A stretch of 60,845 bases of DNA from JBFLYO01 sp040756745 (GTDB taxonomy: Bacteria; Bacteroidota; Ignavibacteria; UBA10030; UBA6906): the NCBI GenBank assembly GCA_040756745.1, contig JBFLYO010000023.1:1-60845 (forward strand), in the 5' to 3' direction. This document shows, piece after piece, positions 1 through 9,023 of this stretch. Positions within the stretch are counted from its first letter, which is position 1. Each line of letters opens with the position of its first letter. The translations under genes were made by a program, and so were the position numbers. Below the pieces are notes generated by a model. It saw nothing but the letters and a program-made list of their open reading frames with translations, was not told the DNA's origin and did no database searches.

Positions 1-1854
1 GCGCTCTATTATGTCTGCTCGATGGCGTACGACTCCGCGGCCGGCGTCCTCTATTATACAACCCACAACAGCTCCTCCTGGCGTGACCTCCGGAAGGTGG
101 ATGTCCGGACGGGGGAGAGCGAGGAGTTGATCAACAACGGCCGCATCGGGGATCTGGCGTTCAACAGAAACGACCGGTCGCTCTGGGGGGTCCAGCATCA
201 TAACGGCTACTCAACGGTCGTTCGAATGTCCCCACCGTACACAACCTGGCGCGAAATCCTGCCGTTGAAATACGGGAAAGATCTGTACGACATCGACATC
301 TCACCCGACGGGCAGCTCCTCACGGCATCGATGATCGAGGTGAGCGGAGCGCAGCGGCTCATTGCAATGAAGACAGACAGTCTCCTTGCCGGTTCATTTC
401 CGTACGACGTCCTGTACGAATTCGACAACAACTCGTCGCCGATGAATTTTGGGTTCTCGAACGACGGGAAGTACCTGTACGGCACTTCATACTATACTGG
501 GGTTTCCAACGTGGCGAGGATCAATCCGTCAACCAAGGAGATAGAATGGCTTTCGAACGTCGAGACCGGGCTCTTCCGTCCCGTCGAGTACCCGGGCGAC
601 TCACTGCTCGCGTTCCGGTATACCGGCAAGGGGTTCCTGCCGGTCGTCATCCCGCGGACGGTGAGAGAAGACATCAGCCCCATCGTCTATCTGGGAAATG
701 CGATCATCGAGAAATATCCCGAGCTTGAAGCGTGGAAGATCCCTCCGCCTTCGGTCGTGAAAATTGATTCCCTTACCGTTGCCTCGGGCGAATATGAAGG
801 ATGGGATCATCTCGCGCTTGCGTCCGCATATCCGATTGTTGAAGGGTACAAGGATTACACTGGTGTAGGTGCGCGCGTGAACCTCCAGGACCCGCTGGGG
901 ATCAGCACAATTAACCTCACCGGCTCCTACACACCTTCTCCGGGCATCCCCGCGGCCGAGCGGTTCCACGCATCCGTCGAATTCCGGTCGTGGCAGTGGC
1001 GGGTGAGCGGTTCCTACAATGGTGCTGACTTCTACGACCTGTTCGGCCCGACGCGCACGAGCCGCAAGGGATACGCCGCGGGGATCAGGTACACAGACTT
1101 CCTCATCTTCGAGCGGCCGACGACGCTCGAGTACACAATCGCGGCAAACATCTACACCGGTCTCGAGCGCCTGCCCGATTACCAGAATGTGGCCGCATCC
1201 TTTGACAAGTTTGCCACGCTGAACGGCCGCCTCACATACGCCAGCTTCCGCCGGTCGCTTGGTGCAGTGGACGACGAAACGGGGATTGGAGCATCGCTGA
1301 ATTCCCTGAACACGCTGGTCCGTTCGGAATTCATCCCACGGGCGTATGCAGCCGGAAACGCCGGCATCGCGCTGCCGATCGACCACTCGTCCCTCTGGCT
1401 GCGTGCTGCTGCCGGTTGGGGGGGAGGCGCACGTGACGACGTGTTCGGAGGGTTTTTCTTCGGGGGATTCGGCAACAACTGGGTGGACTCGAAAGAGCCG
1501 AAGCGCTACCGGGAGTACTACAGCTTCCCGGGTGTGCCGCTCAACAGCATCGGGGGCACGACGTTCGTGAAGGCCACCGGCGAGTGGACGCTGCCGCCGG
1601 TCCGGTTCCGCGAGTTCGGCATCCCGTCGTTCTATTGCACCTGGATGCGGAGCGCATTGTTCTCCTCGGCCCTCGTCACAAACCTCGATGCGCAGGAGCT
1701 ACGGACGGCGGCGCTCTGTGGCGGCGTACAGGTGGACTTCAAGCTTGTCCTCTTCTCGCATCTCGATTCGATCCTCTCCTTTGGTTACGCGCTCGCGGCC
1801 GAGGAACATGCGCGGTTCACGCGCGAGTTCATGGTCTCGCTGAAACTGCTCTGA
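1..1854 (+). CDS. Propeller plus outer-membrane barrel protein, 5' end outside window
   Basis: The reading frame is open from base 1, so only the C-terminal 617 or so residues are present; the ATG at 22 is internal. The first 200 residues carry WD40/TolB-like propeller blades: repeated short strands with motifs such as SPDGQLL and FSNDGKYLYGTSY. The remaining part is rich in alternating aromatic/polar strands and Gly, and ends in a hydrophobic Leu-Leu, as expected for an outer-membrane beta-barrel. The layout matches the C-terminal two thirds of the peptidase/propeller/barrel protein at 25.6-28.8 kb, so this may be a paralogue whose N-terminal peptidase domain lies upstream of the window. Function is unknown; surface attachment or proteolysis are guesses. 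The next gene starts 12 bases downstream. Confidence 0.75.
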   Translation, partial: ALYYVCSMAYDSAAGVLYYTTHNSSSWRDLRKVDVRTGESEELINNGRIGDLAFNRNDRSLWGVQHHNGYSTVVRMSPPYTTWREILPLKYGKDLYDIDISPDGQLLTASMIEVSGAQRLIAMKTDSLLAGSFPYDVLYEFDNNSSPMNFGFSNDGKYLYGTSYYTGVSNVARINPSTKEIEWLSNVETGLFRPVEYPGDSLLAFRYTGKGFLPVVIPRTVREDISPIVYLGNAIIEKYPELEAWKIPPPSVVKIDSLTVASGEYEGWDHLALASAYPIVEGYKDYTGVGARVNLQDPLGISTINLTGSYTPSPGIPAAERFHASVEFRSWQWRVSGSYNGADFYDLFGPTRTSRKGYAAGIRYTDFLIFERPTTLEYTIAANIYTGLERLPDYQNVAASFDKFATLNGRLTYASFRRSLGAVDDETGIGASLNSLNTLVRSEFIPRAYAAGNAGIALPIDHSSLWLRAAAGWGGGARDDVFGGFFFGGFGNNWVDSKEPKRYREYYSFPGVPLNSIGGTTFVKATGEWTLPPVRFREFGIPSFYCTWMRSALFSSALVTNLDAQELRTAALCGGVQVDFKLVLFSHLDSILSFGYALAAEEHARFTREFMVSLKLL

Positions 1855-1866
1855 TCGCCGCTGCCG

Positions 1867-2856
1867 ATGGAATTCCTTCTCGGTCTGCTCCCGGTGTGTG
1901 CGTTTCTTGCCGCGCTCTTTTTCCTCGACAGCTACAAGCTGATTCCTCCTCGTTCCCTCCTTGCTTCACTCGGCGCGGGTTGTGCTGCGGCGGTGCTCGC
2001 ATATGCCGTGAATACGATGCTCATGGAGGCGACAGGGATCCGGTTCGAGCTCTTCTCACGGTACGGTGCTCCCCTGACGGAAGAGGCCCTTAAGGCGATC
2101 GTCCTCGTGCGGCTTCTGTTGGCGCGAAAGACGGGATTTCTTGTGGATACGGCAATCCATGGATTTGCCATTGGCGCGGGGTTTGCGCTGGTGGAGAATA
2201 TTGCATACTTCCTGACCCGGGCTCCCGGCACCATTGGGCTCTGGCTCGTGCGCGGATTCGGCACGGCGATGATGCACGGCGCAGTGGGGTCGATTGCCGG
2301 CATCATCGGCATCGTGCTGATCGAGCGGTCGGAACGGCCTGGCATCGCCGCGGTCCTTCCCGGAATTGCAGTCGCAATGGTGATCCATTCGGGGTTCAAC
2401 CACTTCTTCCTTACAGCAGTTACGTCAACGCGGATTATCGTCCTCGCACTCCCGGTCCTCATGGCGGTCGTCTTCTGGCGCGGCGAACGGGCGGTCCGGC
2501 ACTGGACCGGAGTGGGCTTCGACACCGACCGAGAGCTGCTCGAAATGATCACATCGGGGCGTCTGGGCGAAACCCGTATCGGCATGTTCTTCGCTTCGAT
2601 CCAGTCCGGCTTCCGCGGCGAAGTGCTTGCCGACATGCTCTGCATGCTGCGGCTCCACCTTGAGCTGGCCATTGCCGCGAAGGGGCTGTTGCTCATGCGT
2701 CAGTCCGGCTTCGAGGTTCCGCCCGATCCCGAATGGAAGGAGAAACTTGCGGAGCTGAAATACCTTGAGCACAGCGTCGGCCGGACGGGCATGCTGGCCG
2801 TTGCGCCGTTCCTGAATACGTCAAGGCATCAATTGAACGAGCTCCTGAGGGGGTGA
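1867..2856 (+). CDS. PrsW-family intramembrane metalloprotease
   Basis: This is a polytopic membrane protein of 329 residues, in the size range of PrsW/CPBP-type glutamic-metalloproteases. The expected motifs are visible: E72-E73-x-x-K76 in a membrane segment, E110-N111 in the third motif, H137, and H174/H179 in HSGFNH. PrsW of Bacillus cleaves an anti-sigma factor in the membrane; the substrate here is unknown. The last 100 residues are soluble and carry no motif that I recognise. It starts 12 bases after the barrel gene without a strong ribosome binding site, so it is probably cotranscribed and translationally coupled. A short GC hairpin (about 2868-2880) follows, without a T run. Confidence 0.85.
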   Translation: MEFLLGLLPVCAFLAALFFLDSYKLIPPRSLLASLGAGCAAAVLAYAVNTMLMEATGIRFELFSRYGAPLTEEALKAIVLVRLLLARKTGFLVDTAIHGFAIGAGFALVENIAYFLTRAPGTIGLWLVRGFGTAMMHGAVGSIAGIIGIVLIERSERPGIAAVLPGIAVAMVIHSGFNHFFLTAVTSTRIIVLALPVLMAVVFWRGERAVRHWTGVGFDTDRELLEMITSGRLGETRIGMFFASIQSGFRGEVLADMLCMLRLHLELAIAAKGLLLMRQSGFEVPPDPEWKEKLAELKYLEHSVGRTGMLAVAPFLNTSRHQLNELLRG

Positions 2857-2942
2857 CATACGCCTGGAGCCGGACCGGCTTGACCTTTTGCCGGCAATTG
2901 CATTTGTTGAATGAATTTCTCTCATGATGTGAAGGAGGCATA

Positions 2943-4298
2943 ATGAAACGACTCGTTCTGCTTTCCCTGTTTGTCTCGTCTCTTGCGCTGGCCGGCGACG
3001 GCCGGATTGCTGTGCCTTACACACGGTTCACGCTCCCGAACGGGCTCGACGTGGTCCTGCATGAAGACCATGGCGTCCCGACGATTGCGGTGAACATCTG
3101 GTATCATGTCGGCTCAGGGAGGGAAAAGCCGGGGCGGACCGGCTTTGCGCATCTCTTCGAGCATATTATGTTCGAGGGATCGAAGAATGTGCCCGAAGGG
3201 AAGTTCGACGAGTGGCTCGAAGCCGCAGGAGGGGACAACAACGGGTCCACGACCACCGACCGAACGAACTATTTCGAAAACGTTCCGAGCAATGCGCTTG
3301 AGCTTCCGCTGTTCCTCGAGTCTGATCGCATGGGTTTCCTGGTCGATGCAATGTCTCCCGAAAAGGTCGATGGCCAGCGCGACGTGGTGAAGAACGAGCG
3401 GCGGCAGAGCTACGAGAACCGTCCCTACGGGCTTGCTTCGATCCTGATGAGCGAAAACCTCTTCCCTCCCGAGCACCCCTATCACTGGCCCACGATCGGG
3501 TCGATGGACGATCTTACAGCGGCGAGCTTCGATGACGTGGTGGAATTCTTCAAGACCTATTATGTACCGGCAAACGCGAGTCTGGTAATCGCGGGGGACA
3601 TCGATCCCGCAAAAACGCGCCGGATCGTCGAGCAGTGGTTCAGCGACGTCCCCGCCGGACCGCCGGTTCCTCCGCAGCCCGCGCCTGTCGCCTACGTCAC
3701 GGAGGAGAAGCGGATCGTCCATGAAGACAAAGTGCAACTGCCGCGGCTGTACATGGCCTGGGTGACGCCCCCGTTATACGCACCCGGTGACGCGGAGCTC
3801 GACATCCTGGCCAGCGTTCTGGCAGGGGGTAAGAACTCGCGCCTCTACAAGCGGCTGGTGTACGACATGCAGATCGCTCAGGATGTCTCCGCATTTCAGG
3901 TCTCCTCGTCGCTCGCCTCGTATTTCGAAGTCATCGTCACCGCTCGCCCTGGCCACGGTCTCAGCGAGATCGAAAAGGTCGTGCAAGAGGAGTTGAATGC
4001 GGTGAAGAGCGCGCCGCCGTCGCAGAGGGAAGTCGACCGCGCGGTGAACCAGTACGAAGCATCGTTCCTCGACCGCTTAGAAAACATCGGTACGAAGGCC
4101 GATCTTCTCAACGGCTATCTCACCTCGACTGGGAACCCTGATTATTTCAACGAGGACCTTGCCCGCTACAAGGCGCTCGATCCCAAAGATATCCAGTCGG
4201 TAGCGAACACCTATCTGCGCGATAACGGCAGGGTGATTCTGAGCATCGTGCCGGAAGGAAAACCTGAACTTGCCGCTTCGAAGGAGGAAGGGAAATGA
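2943..4298 (+). CDS. M16 family zinc peptidase, catalytic subunit
   Basis: A secreted or periplasmic M16 (pitrilysin/processing-peptidase-like) protease of 451 residues. Residues 1-17 form a signal peptide (MKRLVLLSLFVSSLALAG). The inverted zinc motif HxxEH is complete at H70-L-F-E73-H74, and a third ligand is expected at E152 in KNERRQ. The length fits the M16B group, in which an active and an inactive subunit form a heterodimer. A strong AAGGAGG precedes the ATG. The stop codon overlaps the start of the next gene (ATGA), which encodes the inactive-type partner, so the two are very likely made in equal amounts and work together. The substrate is not predictable. Confidence 0.92.
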   Translation: MKRLVLLSLFVSSLALAGDGRIAVPYTRFTLPNGLDVVLHEDHGVPTIAVNIWYHVGSGREKPGRTGFAHLFEHIMFEGSKNVPEGKFDEWLEAAGGDNNGSTTTDRTNYFENVPSNALELPLFLESDRMGFLVDAMSPEKVDGQRDVVKNERRQSYENRPYGLASILMSENLFPPEHPYHWPTIGSMDDLTAASFDDVVEFFKTYYVPANASLVIAGDIDPAKTRRIVEQWFSDVPAGPPVPPQPAPVAYVTEEKRIVHEDKVQLPRLYMAWVTPPLYAPGDAELDILASVLAGGKNSRLYKRLVYDMQIAQDVSAFQVSSSLASYFEVIVTARPGHGLSEIEKVVQEELNAVKSAPPSQREVDRAVNQYEASFLDRLENIGTKADLLNGYLTSTGNPDYFNEDLARYKALDPKDIQSVANTYLRDNGRVILSIVPEGKPELAASKEEGK

Positions 4299-5851
4299 AA
4301 TCAGAAGTCAGTAGTCAGAAGTCAGTAGTCAGAAAGCAGCGGTGCGAACCGCCGGTTGTGGATTGTCGATTGTGGATTGTGGATCGTGGATTGCCAAGGC
4401 TTGTTATCTATGCGGTCGTCCTCGCACTCCTTGTCACTCACCTTACGACTGCATTTGCCCAGCCCGATCGCTCTGCTCCGCCGAAGCTCGGGCCGCCGCC
4501 GGCGCTGAAGCTCCCGCCGATCCAGCACCTGAAGCTCTCCAACGGAATACCCGTGGTCCTGCTTGAAAAGCACGCAGTCCCCGTGGTGCAGATCAACCTT
4601 GTCGTCCGGGGGGGTGCAGTAATGGACCCCCCCGACCGGCACGGAGTCGCCAGCATGACAGCGGCGATGCTGATGGAAGGGGCCGGCCCGCGCAATGCAC
4701 TCCAGCTCGCGGACGCCATCGATTACCTCGGCGCCCGCATCGGCACAGGTGCGGGACAACATACCTCGGGGATCAATCTCCATACGCCGCTGGCAAAGCT
4801 CGATTCGGCGCTGACACTGCTCTCCGACGTCGCCCGCCGGCCGAGTTTCCCCCTCCCCGAGCTAGACCGGAAGCGCAAGGAGCGTCTCACCGCCCTGACA
4901 CAGTGGCGCGACGAGCCCCGCGCACTTGCATCGGTCCTCTTCAGCCGCACGCTCTATGGTTCGTCGCACCCCTACGGAGTACCGACGATGGGGAATGAAG
5001 CCTCGCTGCGCAGCATGACACCCGGTGATCTGAAGAAATTCCACTCAGACTACTTTGTCCCCTCCAATGTCACCGTCATCGTCGTGGGCGACGTCTCGGG
5101 CACGATGATCATGCCGAAGCTGGAAAAGGCGTTCGGCTCATGGAAAGGGAAAGCCGCAGCGCCTCCGTCGATCCCCTCCGTAGGACAAATCAAGGAGAAG
5201 ACGCTGTTGCTCGTGGACAAGCCCGGCGCGGCGCAGTCGGTGATCATGATCGGCCGCGTCGGCGTGAAGCGGATCACCGACGATTACTTCCCCATCGTCG
5301 TGATGAATACCATTCTCGGGGGGTCGTTTACCTCTCGGCTCAACCAGAACCTGCGGGAACAGCACGGATACTCGTACGGTGCCGGATCGCGTTTCGAGTT
5401 TCGCCCGCTCCCCGGGCCGTTCGTCGCATCAGCGTCGGTACAGACCGCGGTGACGGACAAGGCGCTGGTGGAGTTTATGAACGAGCTGAAGGGGATGCTG
5501 GAGGAGGTCCCCGATACCGACCTGGATCGGGCGAAGAATTACGTCGCCCTCGGTTTCCCCGGCGACTTCCAGTCGGTGGGGCAGATCGCAGGGCAGTTAG
5601 AGGAGCTGGTGGTCTACAACCTGCCTGACGACTACTTCAACAAGTACATCGGACGCGTGCTCGCGGTGACGAAGGAGGACGTCCTCAAGGCGGCAAAGAA
5701 ATACATCACGCCGGACAACCTGGCGTTCATCATCGTGGGTGATCGGAGCGAGGTCGAAACGGGTGTGACAGCGCTTGAGCTCGCGCCGCCGACGTTCCTG
5801 ACCGTCGACGAGGTGCTCGGACCGGCGCCTGCGGTCGAGGGAGGCCAGTAG
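4295..5851 (+). CDS. M16 family peptidase-like partner lacking the zinc motif
   Basis: An M16-fold protein of 518 residues from the overlapping ATG. No HxxEH is present: the matching stretch reads GVASMTAAMLMEGA. The C-terminal half keeps the Arg/Tyr pair (LREQHGYSYG) used by inactive M16B partners to bind substrate. It is therefore the expected non-catalytic subunit of the preceding peptidase, not a decayed gene. The first 32 or so codons are made of heptamer repeat DNA (4301-4395) and encode an improbable hydrophilic leader before a good signal peptide (LPRLVIYAVVLALLVTHLTTAFAQ, split here by residue 33). The functional start may therefore be GTG 4379 or TTG 4391, with the repeat inserted between the two genes. 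Confidence 0.88.
   Translation: MKSEVSSQKSVVRKQRCEPPVVDCRLWIVDRGLPRLVIYAVVLALLVTHLTTAFAQPDRSAPPKLGPPPALKLPPIQHLKLSNGIPVVLLEKHAVPVVQINLVVRGGAVMDPPDRHGVASMTAAMLMEGAGPRNALQLADAIDYLGARIGTGAGQHTSGINLHTPLAKLDSALTLLSDVARRPSFPLPELDRKRKERLTALTQWRDEPRALASVLFSRTLYGSSHPYGVPTMGNEASLRSMTPGDLKKFHSDYFVPSNVTVIVVGDVSGTMIMPKLEKAFGSWKGKAAAPPSIPSVGQIKEKTLLLVDKPGAAQSVIMIGRVGVKRITDDYFPIVVMNTILGGSFTSRLNQNLREQHGYSYGAGSRFEFRPLPGPFVASASVQTAVTDKALVEFMNELKGMLEEVPDTDLDRAKNYVALGFPGDFQSVGQIAGQLEELVVYNLPDDYFNKYIGRVLAVTKEDVLKAAKKYITPDNLAFIIVGDRSEVETGVTALELAPPTFLTVDEVLGPAPAVEGGQ
4301..4395 (+). repeat. Degenerate heptamer arrays inside the start of a CDS
   Basis: Two adjacent tandem arrays with a 7-base period. Bases 4301-4333 read as AGTCAGT/AGTCAGA units. 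Bases 4354-4395 consist of six units of the GATTGTG type (GGTTGTG, GATTGTC, GATTGTG, GATTGTG, GATCGTG, GATTGCC). They sit directly after the stop codon of the first M16 gene and are read through as the N-terminus of the second. The composition is unlike that of the flanking coding DNA. This is the same style of repeat as those at 50.8, 55.0, 57.9, 59.1 and 60.8 kb. Confidence 0.9.
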
Positions 5852-5863
5852 CGCGTCGCCCTC

Positions 5864-6574
5864 GTGTCCCGAACAGTGAGACGTGATTCGGTTGAAGAGG
5901 CCCTGGCCGCGCTGCAGCGCGAGGTGATTGACTGCCGCCGCTGTGCGCGGCTGGTTCGCTGGCGTGAGGAGGTCGCGAGAACAAAGGTACGGCGCTTTGC
6001 GGACGAGGAGTACTGGGGAAAGCCGGTCCCAGGTTTCGGCGATCCGGCCGCTCGGCTTCTGCTTGTTGGACTCGCCCCCGCTGCGCACGGCGGGAACAGA
6101 ACAGGGCGTATGTTCACCGGTGACGAGAGCGGGAACTGGCTCTTCCATGCCCTGTACCGCGCGGGGTTCGCCAGCCAGGCGGAGTCGCTCGACCGGTCCG
6201 ACGGGCTGAAACTCCGGGACTGCTACATCACCGCGACCTGCCGCTGCGCACCTCCCGCAAACAAGCTCCTCCCTGCGGAGATCGCCAACTGCCGCCCTTT
6301 CATTCTCCGGGAAATCGCAGTGCTCACAAACGTCCGCGTGGTCATCGGACTGGGGCGCGTTGGGTTCTCGACGGCAGTCGATGCATACCGCGAGGCCGGT
6401 AGGATCACTCTCACGAAGAGACCTCGCTTCGGCCACGCCGCGCGATACGACATCAACGGTCTCACATTCATAGCATCATTCCACCCCAGCCAGCAGAACA
6501 CATTCACCGGCCGGCTGACCCGCCCGATGTTCGACCGGATCTTCACGATGGCACGGAAAGCGATCGAGCGGTAG
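5864..6574 (+). CDS. Uracil-DNA glycosylase, family 5 type (UdgB-like)
   Basis: A base-excision repair glycosylase of 236 residues with a GTG start. It carries the family-4/5 iron-sulfur cysteines (CRRC near residue 24, then cysteines around DCYITATCRC and NCRPFI). Its family-5 signature is GLAPAAHGGNRTGRMFTGD, in which Ala replaces the Glu/Asp used by other families in motif 1. The second motif is HPSQQNTFTG. Family-5 enzymes remove uracil and sometimes hypoxanthine or xanthine from DNA and are common in thermophiles and high-GC bacteria. It starts 12 bases after the M16 pair, on the same strand; this neighbourhood gives no functional hint. Confidence 0.88.
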   Translation: MSRTVRRDSVEEALAALQREVIDCRRCARLVRWREEVARTKVRRFADEEYWGKPVPGFGDPAARLLLVGLAPAAHGGNRTGRMFTGDESGNWLFHALYRAGFASQAESLDRSDGLKLRDCYITATCRCAPPANKLLPAEIANCRPFILREIAVLTNVRVVIGLGRVGFSTAVDAYREAGRITLTKRPRFGHAARYDINGLTFIASFHPSQQNTFTGRLTRPMFDRIFTMARKAIER

Positions 6575-6595
6575 GGCGTCGGGCTGCTCCGGGGC

Positions 6596-6624
6596 GTGAT
6601 TAAATCCACCGATTTTCGTATACT
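6596..6624 (+). promoter_or_regulatory. Possible sigma70-type promoter of the patatin gene
   Basis: GTGATT (6596-6601), a 17-base spacer and TATACT (6619-6624) lie in the 94-base gap before the patatin gene. The predicted transcript start near 6631 leaves a leader of about 38 bases. The -35 box is imperfect; the -10 box and spacing agree with other promoters in this window. Confidence 0.4.
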
Positions 6625-6668
6625 GTTCATCTCGTCACACCAACCGGTCTGAACAGGAACACCATCAC

Positions 6669-7763
6669 GTGGGGAAACTTGCGTTAGTATTGTCCGGCGG
6701 AGGCGCGCGCGGGGCGTTTCAGGCGGGTGCGCTCGTTGAACTGCTCCGCTACTTCGCACGAACCGGGAAAAGAATCAACATTCTTTCAGGCACCTCGGTA
6801 GGGGCACTCAACGGCATGGGGATTGCCCAGGCACCGGACCTACGTGCGGCGGCAGAGGAGATCGAGCGGCATTGGAAAGACGTTTCGAATCCTGATGTCT
6901 ACAAGATCCGCGGCTGGGAAATCTTCGGCCTGATCCTGAAATTTGCCACGACCAGAATGGACCTGTGGCCGACCGTCCGGGGGGTGGATTCGCTGTTCGA
7001 TAATACGCCACTCTATACGAGATTCGTCCGGGACTACTTCCGGCACGACCTGGTCAAAGCCAGGCGGACGGTGGATGAATTTTACGTGAGTCTCAGCTCG
7101 CTCAACACAGGCGCCGCCTACTTGAAATCGATCACTGATGAGCCGGATCCCCGCAAGGCGATCGAGTACATCATGGCCTCCACCATCACCACGGTGGCCT
7201 ACCCTCCGGTGAGGACGACGGTCGACGATTCGCGGATCCCCGCCGGCCTGGAGAGCGTTCCGCAGCTGTACGCCGACGGGGGAATCTCCAACAAGACACC
7301 GCTCAAGAGCGTGCTCAAATTCGGAGGGGTGAGCGAGCTGTTCGTCGTCAATACCTACCCATCGTACCCTAACATGACGGAGCACAGCATCCGGGCGGCG
7401 TTTCCGAACGTGTTTGCCATCCTGATGCGCACGGCACTGGAGCTCCTGCCGAATCTCTACTTCCTGCGCGACATGGAGACAGTGAAGGACGTGAACAACG
7501 ATATTGCGGCGTTCGAGACGTTGAAGCGTGAGGCGCTTGCTGCAGCGCCCGATGAACGAACGCGTGCAACCCTTGAGGGAGTGTTCGCGTCATTTGCGGA
7601 GCGGTTCACGTTCAATGAGGGGAAGAAACACATCATCGAACCCGTGATCATCGCACCGGACGAAGAGCTTCCGGTCCAGGACACGGAATTCGTGCAGCCT
7701 AAGCTCGGGCAAACGTTTGAGATGGGAAAGAAAAAGGCGCGGGAGATCCTCGCGGGCAAGTAG
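6669..7763 (+). CDS. Patatin-like phospholipase
   Basis: A lipid acyl hydrolase of 364 residues starting at GTG. The N-terminus carries the oxyanion-hole glycine stretch SGGGARGAFQAG and the nucleophile elbow GTSVG. The catalytic Asp partner lies in YADGGISNKTPL (DGG motif), giving the Ser-Asp dyad of patatins. There is no signal peptide, so a cytoplasmic or membrane-peripheral location is likely. The C-terminal third has no motif I can name. The gene stands alone: it has its own probable promoter and is convergent with the histidine kinase, the two stop codons being 6 bases apart. Substrate and role (membrane remodelling, lipid turnover or effector) cannot be told from sequence. Confidence 0.9.
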   Translation: MGKLALVLSGGGARGAFQAGALVELLRYFARTGKRINILSGTSVGALNGMGIAQAPDLRAAAEEIERHWKDVSNPDVYKIRGWEIFGLILKFATTRMDLWPTVRGVDSLFDNTPLYTRFVRDYFRHDLVKARRTVDEFYVSLSSLNTGAAYLKSITDEPDPRKAIEYIMASTITTVAYPPVRTTVDDSRIPAGLESVPQLYADGGISNKTPLKSVLKFGGVSELFVVNTYPSYPNMTEHSIRAAFPNVFAILMRTALELLPNLYFLRDMETVKDVNNDIAAFETLKREALAAAPDERTRATLEGVFASFAERFTFNEGKKHIIEPVIIAPDEELPVQDTEFVQPKLGQTFEMGKKKAREILAGK

Positions 7764-7769
7764 CCGTCG

Positions 7770-8969
7770 TCAGCCGAGGCGGATGCGGAAGGTTGTGCCC
7801 GACCCTACAGCGCTCTGCTTCACGTAGAGCCGTCCCTTGTGGTAATCCTCGATAATCCTCTTCGAGAGCGTCAACCCGAGTCCCCATCCCCGCTTTTTGG
7901 TGCTGAAGCCCGGCCGGAAAACCTCCTTGTGCAGCTTGGGATCGATTCCCTTTCCTGTATCGGTCACGTCGATGGTCGTTTTACCGGCCGCCTGCGCGAG
8001 GCGGAATGAAATCCTGCCGGTCTGTGCGTCCATGGCGTCGAGCGCATTCTTCATCAGATTCTCAATCACCCACTCGAAAAGCTCGCGGTTGATCGGGGCG
8101 GGGAAAATTCCAGGTGTCTCGATAACGAGATCAACCTTCTTGCCTGAGCGGGGGATCCGCTTGGCGATGTAAGAGATCACCCCTTCGATCACCACGGTCA
8201 GGTTTTCCTCTTTCAGATCGGGACGCGAGCCGATTTTGGAGAATCGCGCTGCGACCTTGTTGAGCCGCGCGACGTCGTGTTCCATCTCCTGCAAACTCTC
8301 CACCACTGCCGGCGTTCGAGAACCGTCCGTCTTTGCACGCTCCAGCCAACCGATTATGCTGGACAGAGGGGTGCCGAGCTGGTGCGCGGTCTCCTTTGCC
8401 ATCCCCACCCAGATATTGCTCTGTTCCGTCCGCTTGATGTAGCTGAAGCCGACATACGCGACAAGGATGAACACCGCCGCAAGGATGATCTCCAGGATGG
8501 GGAGCCAGCGGAGCTGACCGATGAGCTCCGACTCGCCGTAGTGGACGTAGTTCAGCACAATGGTGTCGTTGACAGCGATTCTGATGGGACGGTTTTGCTG
8601 GTCCATTTCGGCAAGTGTAGCGGTGAAGAACTCCTGCCGTTGCTCTAACGTCAGCGCGGAGTCGATCGTGAGGTTCTTCCAGTACAGGGGCGCGTTTGCG
8701 GCATCGGTCAGGATCACCGGAAAATCGATTGTGCGGATGACTTCGTCGAAGATGAAGCTGACGTCCCCGGTCGTCGATCGGTCGCTCGTGATGTACTCGT
8801 ACGACTTTGCGAAGAGGTCCACCACCTGCCGCTCCCGTTCGAGGAGCTGGTTGGTGATCCGCTGCGAATAGATCAGCATGCCGAGGACGAAGATCGAGGC
8901 AAAGGCGAGGAGGAGGATCTTGAAATTACCCGCCTGCCCCACGGGGAGACCGGCAAAGGGGTTTTTCAT
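7770..8969 (-). CDS. Membrane sensor histidine kinase
   Basis: A two-component sensor of 399 residues. Transmembrane segments lie at about 17-36 and 157-178 and enclose a sensor region of about 120 residues outside the membrane. The phosphoacceptor is H196 in AKETAHQLGTPLSS, a variant H-box typical of this class in FCB bacteria. The N, G1 and G2 boxes of the ATPase domain follow (VIENLMKNALDAMDA, DTGKGIDPKLHKEVF, KKRGWGLGLTLSKRI). No HAMP domain is evident. No response regulator gene is adjacent, so it is an orphan. It lies 54 bases downstream of purA on the same strand and may be the last gene of that transcript. Confidence 0.9.
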   Translation of the reverse strand: MKNPFAGLPVGQAGNFKILLLAFASIFVLGMLIYSQRITNQLLERERQVVDLFAKSYEYITSDRSTTGDVSFIFDEVIRTIDFPVILTDAANAPLYWKNLTIDSALTLEQRQEFFTATLAEMDQQNRPIRIAVNDTIVLNYVHYGESELIGQLRWLPILEIILAAVFILVAYVGFSYIKRTEQSNIWVGMAKETAHQLGTPLSSIIGWLERAKTDGSRTPAVVESLQEMEHDVARLNKVAARFSKIGSRPDLKEENLTVVIEGVISYIAKRIPRSGKKVDLVIETPGIFPAPINRELFEWVIENLMKNALDAMDAQTGRISFRLAQAAGKTTIDVTDTGKGIDPKLHKEVFRPGFSTKKRGWGLGLTLSKRIIEDYHKGRLYVKQSAVGSGTTFRIRLG

Positions 8970-9023
8970 GGCGGCCGATGCGCGGATGCGGATGTGGAGA
9001 GGATCTGCGGTCGCGTGTTTCGG

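Noticed and set aside
2868..2880. Short GC hairpin after the PrsW-type gene as terminator
   Set aside because: Six-base stem, one-base loop and no T run; too weak to call.
4295..5851. M16 gene without HxxEH regarded as a pseudogene
   Set aside because: The frame is intact, the Arg/Tyr pair is kept, and coupling to an active subunit is the normal M16B arrangement; the same holds for 56411-57916.
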